Shown here: positions 17,274 to 26,391 of the stretch, piece by piece
Layout: every line of letters begins with the position of its first letter
How positions within the stretch are numbered: position 1 is the first letter of the stretch
Assembly: GCA_036677805.1 (NCBI GenBank)
Contig: JAVBVS010000009.1
Span: forward strand, 205,649 to 269,648
Direction of reading: 5' to 3'
From: SIG78 sp036677805
GTDB lineage: Bacteria; Verrucomicrobiota; Lentisphaeria; Victivallales; Victivallaceae
Length of the DNA: 64,000 bases
Position numbers and translations under genes: made by a program
Notes under the pieces: model-generated
What the model was told of the DNA's origin: nothing
Seen by the model: the letters and a program-made list of their open reading frames with translations, nothing else
Databases searched by the model: none

Positions 17274-17987
17274 TTGGCGATGATGACATTGACGCGTTTC
17301 GGGGTCAAGGAGTGGGGTTTGGGCGGCGTGGCGGCGATTATTTTGCTGGCGGGAGCATGGTTCCTCGGAAAATATGGGAATGTCTGGTGTGGAGTCGCGC
17401 TGGCGGGGTTGGTGTTGCTGGCTTATATTGCGCTGGCGGGATTTTTCCGCAATCCCCGGCGGGTCGTTCCCGCCGATCCGGCGCTGATTCTGAGTCCGGC
17501 CGACGGGGTGGTCAAGGATATCGGCGAACTCGAGGATTTCGTTCAAGCGCCGTTCACCGGCAAAGCGCGCCGGATCGGCATTTTTCTTTCGGTGCTCGAC
17601 GTGCATGTCAACCGTGCTCCGACCGACTGGACGGTGATTGCCAAACAGTATCGGCCGGGCCGGTATCTTGATGCGCGCAATCCGGACTGCGCCAAAGAAA
17701 ATGAAGCGATGACGCTGAGCGGAACCGCCCGGACGGCGGGAATTGAATTTCCGTTGGCGGTACGGCAGATTTCCGGGGCGATCGCGCGCCGGATCGTCTG
17801 TCCGGTCGAGCCGGGACGGGCGTTGACCCGTGGCAAGATTTACGGAATGATCAAATTCGGGTCGCGCACCGAGCTTTATCTGCCCTGCGACCCCCGGATC
17901 GAGATTGCGGTCAAGCCCGGTGACCGGGTCAAGGCCGGAGTGTCGGTGCTGGCGCGGATTGCGGCGCCGGAGGCGGTGCAATCATGA
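17274..17987 (+). CDS. psd: Phosphatidylserine decarboxylase (short type)
   Basis: The 237-residue protein has two N-terminal membrane segments (about 12-60), then the catalytic domain: ILSPADGVVKDIG, IGIFLSVLDVHVNRAP and, near the C-terminus, GMIKFGSRTEL, whose Gly-Ser is the self-cleavage site that yields the pyruvoyl group. It converts phosphatidylserine to phosphatidylethanolamine in the inner membrane. A TTG at 17274 has GGAAAGGA 7 nt upstream; the ATG at 17280 is the alternative start. It overlaps pssA by 4 bp, so the two steps of the pathway are co-translated. Confidence 0.9.
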   Translation: MAMMTLTRFGVKEWGLGGVAAIILLAGAWFLGKYGNVWCGVALAGLVLLAYIALAGFFRNPRRVVPADPALILSPADGVVKDIGELEDFVQAPFTGKARRIGIFLSVLDVHVNRAPTDWTVIAKQYRPGRYLDARNPDCAKENEAMTLSGTARTAGIEFPLAVRQISGAIARRIVCPVEPGRALTRGKIYGMIKFGSRTELYLPCDPRIEIAVKPGDRVKAGVSVLARIAAPEAVQS

Positions 17988-18820
17988 AAAACAGAAGACC
18001 CCGCAACCGTCACGAATTTCTGGATGCCACCAAGCGGAAATTGCGCTGGGTGCCGAACACCCTGACATTATGTAATTCCTGGTGCGGATTCGCCGCCATT
18101 TTGTGGACGCTGACGGTTTACGAGCGCACTCGCGATATTTACGATATTTTCGCGATCAGCGCGTTGATTATTCTGGGCGCGATGATCTTCGACGTGCTCG
18201 ACGGATTCGCCGCGCGGATGCTCAACGCTACCAGCATGCACGGTTTGCAGATGGACTCGCTGGCGGATATGGTGACGTTCGGCGTGGCGCCGGCGGTGCT
18301 CATCGCCATCATGACGCACAAGCTTCAGAGCCACCAGACCACCGGGCAGATCTTTTCGACTTATCTGCTGTGCGCGATTTACGTCGGTTGCGCGGCGCTG
18401 CGGCTGGCCACCTACAACGTCCATGCGCTGTTGGAGAAAAAGGATACCGGCAAATTCCACGGTCTGCCGTCGCCCGGCGCCGCCGCCGCGATTGCGAGCA
18501 TGGTGTTGGCGGTGCGCGGGTACGACGGCAACCTGAGCTGGCTGTCGTCGGTGCTGCCGGTTTATGCGGCGGTGCTGGGGGTGCTGATGATCAGTCCGTT
18601 GCCCTACATCCACATGGGCAAATGGCTGCTTTCGGTCCGTCCCCGCGAACCGGTCAAGCTGCTGATTCTGCTGGTGGTGGTGGCGCTGGTGGCGCTGTTC
18701 CGGGAGAATGCCGTCTTCGGCATCATCACGCTTTACGTGCTCTCCGGTCCGATTACCGGACTGGTCAATCTGTTCAAATACGGCCGGTTCACCGTGCCGT
18801 CGAAAGGCGAGGTTGCGTAA
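17984..18820 (+). CDS. pssA: CDP-diacylglycerol-serine O-phosphatidyltransferase
   Basis: The 278-residue integral membrane protein has the CDP-alcohol phosphatidyltransferase motif as DVLDGFAARMLNATSMHGLQMDSLADMVTFG (residues about 67-97), with its spaced Asp residues. About eight hydrophobic segments follow. It makes phosphatidylserine, the substrate of the Psd encoded just upstream with an ATGA overlap. The sequence SLADMVTFGVAPA points to the PssA rather than the PgsA branch. Confidence 0.9.
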   Translation: MKNRRPRNRHEFLDATKRKLRWVPNTLTLCNSWCGFAAILWTLTVYERTRDIYDIFAISALIILGAMIFDVLDGFAARMLNATSMHGLQMDSLADMVTFGVAPAVLIAIMTHKLQSHQTTGQIFSTYLLCAIYVGCAALRLATYNVHALLEKKDTGKFHGLPSPGAAAAIASMVLAVRGYDGNLSWLSSVLPVYAAVLGVLMISPLPYIHMGKWLLSVRPREPVKLLILLVVVALVALFRENAVFGIITLYVLSGPITGLVNLFKYGRFTVPSKGEVA

Positions 18821-19792
18821 ATGCGTTTTCTGATCACCGGCGGCGCCGGATTTATCGGGGGACATTTGACGGAGCGGCTGCTGGCCGCCGGACACGAGGT
18901 GGCGGTGCTGGACAATTTTTCGACCGGGTCGCGACGCAATCTGGCGGCGGTGGCCGGCCAACCGGCGCTGACGGTCATTGAGGGCGATATCCTGAATTAT
19001 TCCGGTTTGCGCGAACTCGTCCGGGATTGCGATATCGTCTATCATCTGGCGGCGGCGGTCGGGGTGGAGCTGGTGGTCAACGATCCGGTGCGGACGATCC
19101 GGACCAACGTCGAGGGTTCCGCCCGGGTGCTTGAGTATGCCGCGGAGTACCGGAAACGGCTGATTCTGGCTTCCACCAGCGAAGTTTACGGCAAGTCGTC
19201 GCGGGCGGCGTTTCATGAAGGCGACGATCTTCTGATCGGTTGCCCGATCCATTCGCGCTGGTCGTATGCATGCAGCAAGTTGCTGGACGAATTCTATCTG
19301 ATGGCATACCACCGCAATCAGGGCTTGCCGGGGACAGTGGTGCGTTTTTTCAATACCGTGGGGCCGCGCCAGACCGGGCGTTACGGCATGGTGGTGCCCC
19401 GTTTCGTGGCGGCGGCGCTCAGCGGCGAAGCGGTTCAGGTCTACGGCAACGGGGAACAGTCGCGCTGCTTCTGTCATGTGGAGGACACGGTCCGCGCCCT
19501 GCTCGGGCTGGCGGACTGTCCGGCGTCAATCGGCAAAATTTACAACATTGGTTCCACCGAACCGATTTCGATCATGGAACTCGCCCGCCGGGTGATCGCC
19601 CGGCTCGGAAGCAGTTCGGAAATCGTGCTGGTGCCCTATGATGAGGCTTACGAAAAGGGCTTTGAAGACATGTTTCGCCGCCGTCCCGACACCCGGGCGA
19701 TCGAGGCTCTGCTCGATTGGCGGGCGCATCGGAGCCTGGACGATATCATCGACGATGTGGCGTCTGAACTGCGGTCGGTGAAGGGAGCGTAA
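18821..19792 (+). CDS. NAD-dependent nucleotide-sugar epimerase/dehydratase
   Basis: The 323-residue extended short-chain dehydrogenase starts directly after the pssA stop. It has the NAD motif GGAGFIGG (residues 7-14), the DILNYSGL and YHLAAAVGVELV patterns, catalytic YACSK (Tyr-x-x-x-Lys), and a C-terminal substrate-binding part with VYGNGEQSRCFCHVEDTVRAL. The family includes UDP-glucose 4-epimerase, UDP-glucuronate decarboxylase and dTDP-glucose 4,6-dehydratase. I cannot assign the substrate. It likely supplies a sugar for envelope glycans. Confidence 0.85.
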   Translation: MRFLITGGAGFIGGHLTERLLAAGHEVAVLDNFSTGSRRNLAAVAGQPALTVIEGDILNYSGLRELVRDCDIVYHLAAAVGVELVVNDPVRTIRTNVEGSARVLEYAAEYRKRLILASTSEVYGKSSRAAFHEGDDLLIGCPIHSRWSYACSKLLDEFYLMAYHRNQGLPGTVVRFFNTVGPRQTGRYGMVVPRFVAAALSGEAVQVYGNGEQSRCFCHVEDTVRALLGLADCPASIGKIYNIGSTEPISIMELARRVIARLGSSSEIVLVPYDEAYEKGFEDMFRRRPDTRAIEALLDWRAHRSLDDIIDDVASELRSVKGA

Positions 19793-19802
19793 GGAGATGA
19801 AA

Positions 19803-21239
19803 ATGCATTTCCTGCGGATGGCGGCGGGCATTTTCGCCGGGATAGCGGTGGCGCTGGCCGCTGCCGGATGCATCGGGCCGGTATTGGCGCCGACGGCCGA
19901 ACCGAAGATCGAGCCGGTGATTGCGCCGGCGGTTGTCAGGACGGAGCCGGCGGTTGAGCCGGGAGGGATACCGGACGCCGCGCCGGCGTCGATACCGCAT
20001 CCGAACGCCGGAAAATATCTGTTCTATTTCATCGGCGACGGTATGGGCCATGAGCATGTGGAACTCGCGCGCCGCCAGCTGGGCAAGGCGGCCGACGCCT
20101 TTGATCGCGTACCGCTGGTCGGAGCGTTGCAGACCGACAATGCGGCGGGCAAGACCACCGATTCGGCGGCGGCCGGAACCGCATTGGCCTGCGGCGTGAA
20201 AACGGCCAACGGGTATCTCGGCATGACCCCGGACAAACAACCGGCGGCTTCAATCATGGCGGCGGCGCGCAAGGCCGGGCGCCGGACCGGGATCGTGACC
20301 AGCGTGCCGCTCAATCATGCGACGCCCGCGGCTTTTTACGCTCACATCGACGGCCGCGGTCAATATGACGGGATCGCGCGGCAGCTGGCGACATCGGAAA
20401 TCGATTTCCTCGGCGGCGGGCGGCCGATTTTGAGCAGGGATTTTTCGGAAGCTGCATGGTGGCGGCTGCTTGCGGAAAATGGCTACACGGTCCATGTTTC
20501 GGTCTCCGCCGCCAATATTGCGCGCAAAGCGCCGGAGGGAAAACGTCTGGCCTGTCATGACTGGGATTACTACGCCATCGACCGCGACGCTTCCGGCATG
20601 ACGGTGCGGCCGGACCTGGCCGATTATACCCGGGCGGCAATCGGCGAACTCGACCATCCGAACGGCTTTGTGCTGATGGTCGAAGGCGGGCGCATCGATT
20701 ATGCCGCCCATCGCAACGACGGTGTGGCGATGCTGGCGGAAATGCGGGAATTCAATGCGGCGATCGACATGGCGCTGGAATTTTATCAACATCATTCGGA
20801 AGAAACCATCGTGGTGGTGACCGCCGACCACAATACCGGAGGGCTCCACTTCACCGGTCCGGTCTCTTCCGGTTACGGCAAAACCGAAGCGCAGGTTTCG
20901 GCCGAGCGGCTGATCCGGGAATTGAACAAAACGGACATGGCGCAGTGGGAAAACGTTCTCGGGGTTCTGGAAAAATTAAAAATCAGCTTCTCGCCGGAAG
21001 CGCTGAAGGCGGCGCAAACCGCTTTCGCAACCGCCGGTCAGGACAAGCGGGCCGAAGCGACGGTTCGGGCGCTGCTGCGGGAGCGGGACCGGGAAGCGAA
21101 TATCGCCTGGGAAACCGGCGGCCATACTTCCGCCGATGTCGATTTAAGGATTCTGGGGGCGGGAACGGAAGCGATTTCCGGCACGATGCCCAATCATGAA
21201 CTGGTTTCGAAACTCAGAAAAGTCAGCGGATTGGAATGA
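19803..21239 (+). CDS. Alkaline phosphatase family lipoprotein
   Basis: The product is 478 residues. The ATG at 19803 has AAGGAG 6 nt upstream, better than the ATG at 19797. A lipobox (VALAAAGC, Cys near residue 23) is followed by a Pro/Ala/Glu-rich linker to about residue 60. Alkaline phosphatase motifs: FIGDGMGHEH (metal Asp), KTTDSAAAGTALACG (Ser nucleophile), VTADHNTGG and WETGGHTSADV (metal His). It should hydrolyse phosphomonoesters at the periplasmic face of a membrane. The lipase-like gene that follows overlaps it by 4 bp. Confidence 0.9.
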   Translation: MHFLRMAAGIFAGIAVALAAAGCIGPVLAPTAEPKIEPVIAPAVVRTEPAVEPGGIPDAAPASIPHPNAGKYLFYFIGDGMGHEHVELARRQLGKAADAFDRVPLVGALQTDNAAGKTTDSAAAGTALACGVKTANGYLGMTPDKQPAASIMAAARKAGRRTGIVTSVPLNHATPAAFYAHIDGRGQYDGIARQLATSEIDFLGGGRPILSRDFSEAAWWRLLAENGYTVHVSVSAANIARKAPEGKRLACHDWDYYAIDRDASGMTVRPDLADYTRAAIGELDHPNGFVLMVEGGRIDYAAHRNDGVAMLAEMREFNAAIDMALEFYQHHSEETIVVVTADHNTGGLHFTGPVSSGYGKTEAQVSAERLIRELNKTDMAQWENVLGVLEKLKISFSPEALKAAQTAFATAGQDKRAEATVRALLRERDREANIAWETGGHTSADVDLRILGAGTEAISGTMPNHELVSKLRKVSGLE

Positions 21240-21874
21240 ACGAAGACGCTCTGGTGGTGCTGGTTCACGGCTTCTGCCGCAGAGCGAAGCACATGGCTTA
21301 CTGGAGAACCCGGCTGCTGCCGGATTATCCGCATGTTTTCGCCGCGGATCTGCCGGAAACGCATCAGAACTTCGAAGATTGCCTGAAAACACTGGAGCGG
21401 CAGCTGGCGGAACAGCAGGCGGAACGTTATCCGCGGCTGCTGATGGTCGGGCACAGCATGGGCGGACTGCTGATGCGCGAATACCTCGCCCGGCATCGCC
21501 CGGGCAATGCCCGGCGCTGCGTCTGCGTGGGGACGCCGCACGCGGGCTCCAGACTGGCGGATATCGCCGCGATTTTTCCGGGGGCGCAATGGGCGTTTCC
21601 GCCGCTGTCGGCCCTGAAGGTGGGCGCAAGGCAGCGCCTGACCACGCCGGAAATTCCCGGACTGGAAATCGGCAGCATTATCGGCACGGTCAACGGCCAT
21701 TGGCCGGGACGCTGCTTCCTGAGCTATGCCAGCGACGGGCTGGTGGAGATCGCCTCGGCCCGCTGCCGCGACGCGGCGGACACGGCCTATGTCGCAATTC
21801 GTCATGACGACATGCAGTATGCGCCGGAAGTCGCATTGCTGATCCGGAATTTTCTGGTGCGCGGCAAATTCTGA
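21236..21874 (+). CDS. Alpha/beta hydrolase (lipase-like)
   Basis: The 212-residue protein opens with VVLVHGFCRRAKHM (oxyanion loop) and has GHSMGGLLM (Ser nucleophile near residue 75). Candidate Asp (SDGLVE) and His (RHDDMQ) complete the triad. It resembles the PGAP1/lipase branch (VGTPHAGSRLADI). There is no signal peptide. The start codon overlaps the phosphatase stop (ATGA). The substrate is not known. Confidence 0.85.
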   Translation: MNEDALVVLVHGFCRRAKHMAYWRTRLLPDYPHVFAADLPETHQNFEDCLKTLERQLAEQQAERYPRLLMVGHSMGGLLMREYLARHRPGNARRCVCVGTPHAGSRLADIAAIFPGAQWAFPPLSALKVGARQRLTTPEIPGLEIGSIIGTVNGHWPGRCFLSYASDGLVEIASARCRDAADTAYVAIRHDDMQYAPEVALLIRNFLVRGKF

Positions 21875-21982
21875 TTCGCAATCAAGCATAACCTGGCTGT
21901 GGTTTTGGAAGCTGAGCTTTTATAATCGCGGCCAAGTTGTTTTGGTGATGGGAAGTTTTGTATAAAAATCGATTCTCCCTGC

Positions 21983-22011
21983 TTGACGGGGCGGGGTTTC
22001 TGCGCTATTTT
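21983..22011 (+). promoter_or_regulatory. Promoter of the rhamnose operon
   Basis: TTGACG (21983-21988) and TATTTT (22006-22011) are 17 bp apart, about 50 bp before the rhaA start. Confidence 0.6.
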
Positions 22012-22063
22012 AAGTTTGTTTGCATCAGTCGGCTGTGGTTATTTTCTGGAGGAGGAAGAGTTC

Positions 22064-23308
22064 ATGGCGTTGTTTGGCGAAGCGGAAAAAGTTTATCGGG
22101 CGTTGGGCGTCGATGTGGCGGCCGCGTTCCAACGGGTGGCGGCAATCGGAATCGGCATTCATTGCTGGCAGGGCGACGATGTCGCGGGATTCGAACATGC
22201 CGGGACTCTGGACGGCGGGCTGGCGGTGACCGGCAATTATCCGGGCCGGGCGCGCAATGCCGCCGAGCTGCGCGGCGATATCGATACGGTCATGGCTCTG
22301 GTGCCGGGAACCAAACGGCTCAATTTGCATGCGCTCTACGCCGAGCAGCCATCTTCCGGCCGGGTCGACCGCGATGCGCTGACCGTGGACCATTTCAAAA
22401 ACTGGATGGAGTGGAGCCGGGCTCAAGGCGTGGCGCTGGACTTCAACCCCTCGTATTTCGCCCATCCGCTGGCGGCGGGCGGATTCACCCTGAGCAGTCC
22501 CGATGCGGCGGTGCGCAAATTCTGGATCGATCACGGGATTGCCTGCCGCAAGATCGCCGCGGCTTTCGGCAAGGCCCAGGGCTCGACCTGCATCACCAAT
22601 TTCTGGGTGCCGGACGGATTCAAGGATGTACCTTTCGATCGTGAAGCGCCGCGCCGCCGCCTGGCGGAGTCGCTGGATGAAATTTTCGCCGTGGCGGTCG
22701 ACGAACGCTACAACCGCGATGCGGTGGAGTCGAAGCTTTTCGGCATCGGTGCGGAAAGCTGCACCGTCGGTTCGCACGAGTTCTATATGGGCTATGCGTT
22801 GAAAAATCGCAAACTGGTCTGCCTCGATGCGGGTCACTTTCATCCCACCGAGGTGATTTCGGACAAGATTTCGAGTCTGTTGCTTTTCAGCGACGAACTG
22901 CTGCTTCATGTCAGCCGCGGCGTGCGCTGGGACAGCGATCATGTGGTGATTCTGAATGACGAACTGGTGGCGATCGCTCAGGAAATCATCCGCCACGATT
23001 ACGACCGGCGGGTCCATATCGGACTGGATTATTTCGATGCTTCGATCAACCGGATCGCGGCATGGACCATCGGGGCGCGCAACATGGCCAAGGCGCTGCT
23101 GATCGCGGCGCTGGAGCCGTCGGCCGCGCTGCGCGAAGCGGAAGCTTCCGGCGACAACACCGGCAAGCTGGCATTGATGGAAGAATTCAAGACGCTGCCC
23201 TTCGCTCCCGTCTGGGAAGCCTATTGCGATTATTGCAAGGTTCCCGGCGCCGCCTGGCTGAAGCAGGTCAAGGAATATGAACGGAACGTATTGGCCAAAC
23301 GCGGCTAG
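22064..23308 (+). CDS. rhaA: L-rhamnose isomerase
   Basis: The 414-residue protein starts at the ATG at 22064 after a strong GGAGGAGGAAGAG. It interconverts L-rhamnose and L-rhamnulose. Family signs: IGIHCWQGDDVAGFE near the N-terminus, LDFNPSYFAHP, the metal-site region GSHEFYMGYAL, CLDAGHFHPTE and HVSRGVRWDSDHVV. The length is typical. It is the first gene of a rhamnose operon with the aldolase fusion, a PHP protein and the kinase. The promoter at 21983-22011 lies directly upstream, but no regulator gene is adjacent. Confidence 0.95.
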   Translation: MALFGEAEKVYRALGVDVAAAFQRVAAIGIGIHCWQGDDVAGFEHAGTLDGGLAVTGNYPGRARNAAELRGDIDTVMALVPGTKRLNLHALYAEQPSSGRVDRDALTVDHFKNWMEWSRAQGVALDFNPSYFAHPLAAGGFTLSSPDAAVRKFWIDHGIACRKIAAAFGKAQGSTCITNFWVPDGFKDVPFDREAPRRRLAESLDEIFAVAVDERYNRDAVESKLFGIGAESCTVGSHEFYMGYALKNRKLVCLDAGHFHPTEVISDKISSLLLFSDELLLHVSRGVRWDSDHVVILNDELVAIAQEIIRHDYDRRVHIGLDYFDASINRIAAWTIGARNMAKALLIAALEPSAALREAEASGDNTGKLALMEEFKTLPFAPVWEAYCDYCKVPGAAWLKQVKEYERNVLAKRG

Positions 23309-23334
23309 AGGATCGGGAGAGAGGTGAGGAAATC

Positions 23335-25227
23335 ATGGCGTTGCGGGAAATTGCGGAACTTTCCAATGATTACGGTGCGGATTCGGATTATGTGCTTGCC
23401 GGAGGCGGCAACACTTCATACAAGGATGAGAAATTCCTGTATGTGAAACCTTCCGGGGTGAGCCTGGCGAAAATCACGGAAAAAGATTTCGTCAAGATGG
23501 AGCGCGCCGTAGTGCGCGAGTGTTTCGGCTGGAGCGAATTCGCCGATGCGACCGAGCGTGAGGAACGGGTCAAAAGCCTGATGGCCTATGCGGTGGCGCC
23601 GGGCAGCTCGGGCCGTCCTTCGGTGGAAGCGCCGCTCCATGAATTGATGGAATTCAAATTCGTGGTCCATCTTCATCCGGCCGCGGTCAACGGCATGACC
23701 TGCGCCGCCGGCGGCAAAAAGGCCTGCGCGGAACTGTTTCCGGAAGCGCTGTGGGTCGATTACGTCGATCCCGGCTTTACCCTGGCCAAATTCGTCTATC
23801 AGGCCAACTGCGCTTACCGCGAACAGCACGGCAAGGCTCCGGCGGTGATTTTTCTTCAGAATCACGGCGTGTTTGTCGGTTCTGACAGCGCCGAAGGCAT
23901 TCGCAGGCATTACGACCATATCATGACCGTGCTGCGGGCGGATTATGATCGCAAGGGCATCGCCATGAATGTGGCCGCCGAAGCCGGGCCGGATCTGACG
24001 CTGGTGGAAGGACTCGCTCCGCAGCTGCGCGGCTGGCTGGCCGAAGCCGGGGGCGTGGTCACGGTCCGCAGTGCGGCGCCGTTCAAGGTGGCGGCGGGAC
24101 CGCTTACGCCCGATCATATCGTGTACGCCAAGAGTTTCGCGCTGTGCGGAGAAACGGTAAGCGCCGAGAGCATCGCCGCTTTCGTGCAGAGCAAAGGCTA
24201 TAAGCCGAAAGTGGTTGCGGTTCCCGGCAAGGCGGTGTTCGCCGCCGGTAAAAACGCGGGCGGGGCGCAGACGACGCTGGCGCTGGCGCTGGATGCGGCG
24301 TTGGTGGAGCAATTGACCGCGGCTTTCGGCGGCGTCCATTACCTTGACGAGGCGCATCGCCGTTTCATTGAAAACTGGGAGGTCGAATCCTATCGCAGCA
24401 AAGTAGCCGCGGGTTCCGGCAAGCCCATGACCGGCAAAGTCGCCATCGTGACCGGCGGGGCGCAGGGCTTCGGCTACGGCATTGCCGAAGTACTGGCCGC
24501 CGAGGGGGCCGATGTGGTGATTGCCGACATGAATGTCGAGGGCGCGAAAGCGGCCGCCGCCAAGCTCGGCGCCGGCGCCGATGGCGTCGCGGTCAATATC
24601 GCCGACGAGGATTCGGTGGCGGCGATGATCCGTGAAGTCGTGACGCAGTATGGCGGAATCGACCTCTTCGTCGCCAATGCCGGGGTGCTGCGGGCGGGCT
24701 CGGTCAAGACCCTGACCAAGAAGGATTGGGATTTCGTGACCAACATCAACTACAGCGGTTATTTTCTCTGCGTCAAGCATGCCGCGCCGGTGATGGCGCT
24801 GCAGAATCAGGCGACGGGATTGTGGAGCGACATCGTTCAGGTCAATTCCAAGAGCGGACTGGTCGGTTCCAACCGCAACGGCGCTTACGCCGGGAGCAAG
24901 TTCGGCACCATTGGCTTGACCCAGAGTTTCGCGTTGGAACTGGTCAGCGACCGGATCAAGGTCAACAGCGTCTGTCCGGGCAACTTTTTCGACGGTCCGC
25001 TGTGGAGCGATCCCGAACGCGGGCTTTTCGTCCAATACCTCAACACCGGCAAGGTGCCGGGAGCCAAGACCGTGGCCGATGTCAAACAGTACTATGAAAA
25101 CCAGATTCCGATGCGGCGCGGCTGTCTGCCTTCGGATGTGGCCAGAGCGATCATTTATGCCGCCACGCAGCTTTATGAAACCGGACAGGCGATCCCGGTT
25201 TCCGGCGGTCAGGTCATGTTGAACTAG
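23335..25227 (+). CDS. rhaD: Bifunctional rhamnulose-1-phosphate aldolase / short-chain dehydrogenase
   Basis: The 630-residue fusion has a class II aldolase domain at about 1-300 (GGNTSYKDEKFLYVKPSG; zinc His in VVHLHPAAVNGMT and NHGVFVGS) and a short-chain dehydrogenase domain at about 370-630 (VTGGAQGFGYGIAE NAD motif; catalytic YAGSKFG). The first half cleaves rhamnulose-1-phosphate to dihydroxyacetone phosphate and L-lactaldehyde. The second half is thought to convert lactaldehyde. The same fusion is known in Bacillus (YuxG type) and other rhamnose operons. Confidence 0.92.
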   Translation: MALREIAELSNDYGADSDYVLAGGGNTSYKDEKFLYVKPSGVSLAKITEKDFVKMERAVVRECFGWSEFADATEREERVKSLMAYAVAPGSSGRPSVEAPLHELMEFKFVVHLHPAAVNGMTCAAGGKKACAELFPEALWVDYVDPGFTLAKFVYQANCAYREQHGKAPAVIFLQNHGVFVGSDSAEGIRRHYDHIMTVLRADYDRKGIAMNVAAEAGPDLTLVEGLAPQLRGWLAEAGGVVTVRSAAPFKVAAGPLTPDHIVYAKSFALCGETVSAESIAAFVQSKGYKPKVVAVPGKAVFAAGKNAGGAQTTLALALDAALVEQLTAAFGGVHYLDEAHRRFIENWEVESYRSKVAAGSGKPMTGKVAIVTGGAQGFGYGIAEVLAAEGADVVIADMNVEGAKAAAAKLGAGADGVAVNIADEDSVAAMIREVVTQYGGIDLFVANAGVLRAGSVKTLTKKDWDFVTNINYSGYFLCVKHAAPVMALQNQATGLWSDIVQVNSKSGLVGSNRNGAYAGSKFGTIGLTQSFALELVSDRIKVNSVCPGNFFDGPLWSDPERGLFVQYLNTGKVPGAKTVADVKQYYENQIPMRRGCLPSDVARAIIYAATQLYETGQAIPVSGGQVMLN

Positions 25228-25236
25228 GAGTGTGCC

Positions 25237-26382
25237 ATGCGCAACGATTGGGAACAGAAACTGAACGATTTCGATCCGGCGGTGCGCCGGACCGCGCTGG
25301 AGGAAGCGGCGCGGGCGGTTGCCGCGGGCAAGGTGGAGTGCGCGTCCGCGTCGAACATTCACAACCTCCATTGCCACAGCTTTTTTTCGTACAACGGCTA
25401 CGGCTACTCGCCGAGTTATGTGGTTTATCTGGCGAAGAAAATGGGATTCTACGCGGTCGGGCTGGTCGATTTCGACGTGCTTGACGGCGTGGATGAATTT
25501 CTGGCGGCGGCCGAATTGCTGAAGGTGCGCGCCTGTTGCGGCATGGAAACGCGCGTGTTCATCCCGGAACTGGCCGACAAGGAGATCAATTCGCCGGGCG
25601 AACCCGGCATCGCTTATCATCTGGGCTGCGGGTTCAAAAGTTCCGCCGTCCCCGCGGCGCAGCAGGAATTCGCCGCGATGCTGCGCCGGAACGCCAATAA
25701 CCGCACCCGCAAGCTGGTGGAGCTGGTCAATGCTTATCTGGCGCCGGCAGCGATCGATTTCGATGCGGTCGCCCGGCGCTTCACGCCGTTCGGCAATGTG
25801 ACCGAGCGCCATGTCTGCAGCGCCTACCGCGAACAGGCCGAGCAGCGTTTCCCCGATCCGGCGGCGCGGGCCGCGTTCTGGGCCGAAAAATTGAATCTGG
25901 CGCCGGCGGCGGCAGCGGAATTGCAAACTGATGCGGTCAAGCTCGAAGGCATGATCCGTTCCAAAACCATGAAATCGGGCGGCGTCGGCTATATCGCTCC
26001 GACGCCGGAAGCCTTCCCGACGCTGGCGGCAATGAATGAGTTCATCCAAGGGTGCGGCGCGGTGCCGACGCTGGCCTGGCTCAACGGTCTTTCGGCCGGG
26101 GAAAGCAATCCCGAGGCGCTGATTGCACTGCACCGCCATTATGGCACGCTGGCGGCGACGCTGATTCCGGACCGCAACCTCAAAGGCGCCACCCCGGAAA
26201 AAAGCGCTCAGCTCCAGCAGGAACTCGACCGCTTTGTCGCGGCGTGCGTCAAGGCGGATATGCCGCTTCTGGCCGGGACGGAAATGAACGCGCCGGGCCA
26301 GAAGCTGGTGGACGATTTCGATCATCCGGCGCTGGCGAAGCATCTGCCGGCGCTGCTGGCCGGCGTGGACCGTTTTTGCTGA
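25237..26382 (+). CDS. PHP-domain protein in the rhamnose operon, function unknown
   Basis: The 381-residue protein opens with a PHP-like metal motif, NIHNLHCHSFFSYNGYGYSP (residues 43-62), where HxH and a following His stand at the usual place. VGLVDFDVLDGVDEF and CCGMETRVFIP (metal Glu) follow. The family includes histidinol phosphatases and polymerase phosphoesterases. It lies 10 bp after the aldolase fusion and just before rhamnulokinase, so a part in rhamnose or lactaldehyde metabolism is likely, but the reaction is unknown. Confidence 0.8.
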   Translation: MRNDWEQKLNDFDPAVRRTALEEAARAVAAGKVECASASNIHNLHCHSFFSYNGYGYSPSYVVYLAKKMGFYAVGLVDFDVLDGVDEFLAAAELLKVRACCGMETRVFIPELADKEINSPGEPGIAYHLGCGFKSSAVPAAQQEFAAMLRRNANNRTRKLVELVNAYLAPAAIDFDAVARRFTPFGNVTERHVCSAYREQAEQRFPDPAARAAFWAEKLNLAPAAAAELQTDAVKLEGMIRSKTMKSGGVGYIAPTPEAFPTLAAMNEFIQGCGAVPTLAWLNGLSAGESNPEALIALHRHYGTLAATLIPDRNLKGATPEKSAQLQQELDRFVAACVKADMPLLAGTEMNAPGQKLVDDFDHPALAKHLPALLAGVDRFC

Positions 26383-26391
26383 AAGGACGGA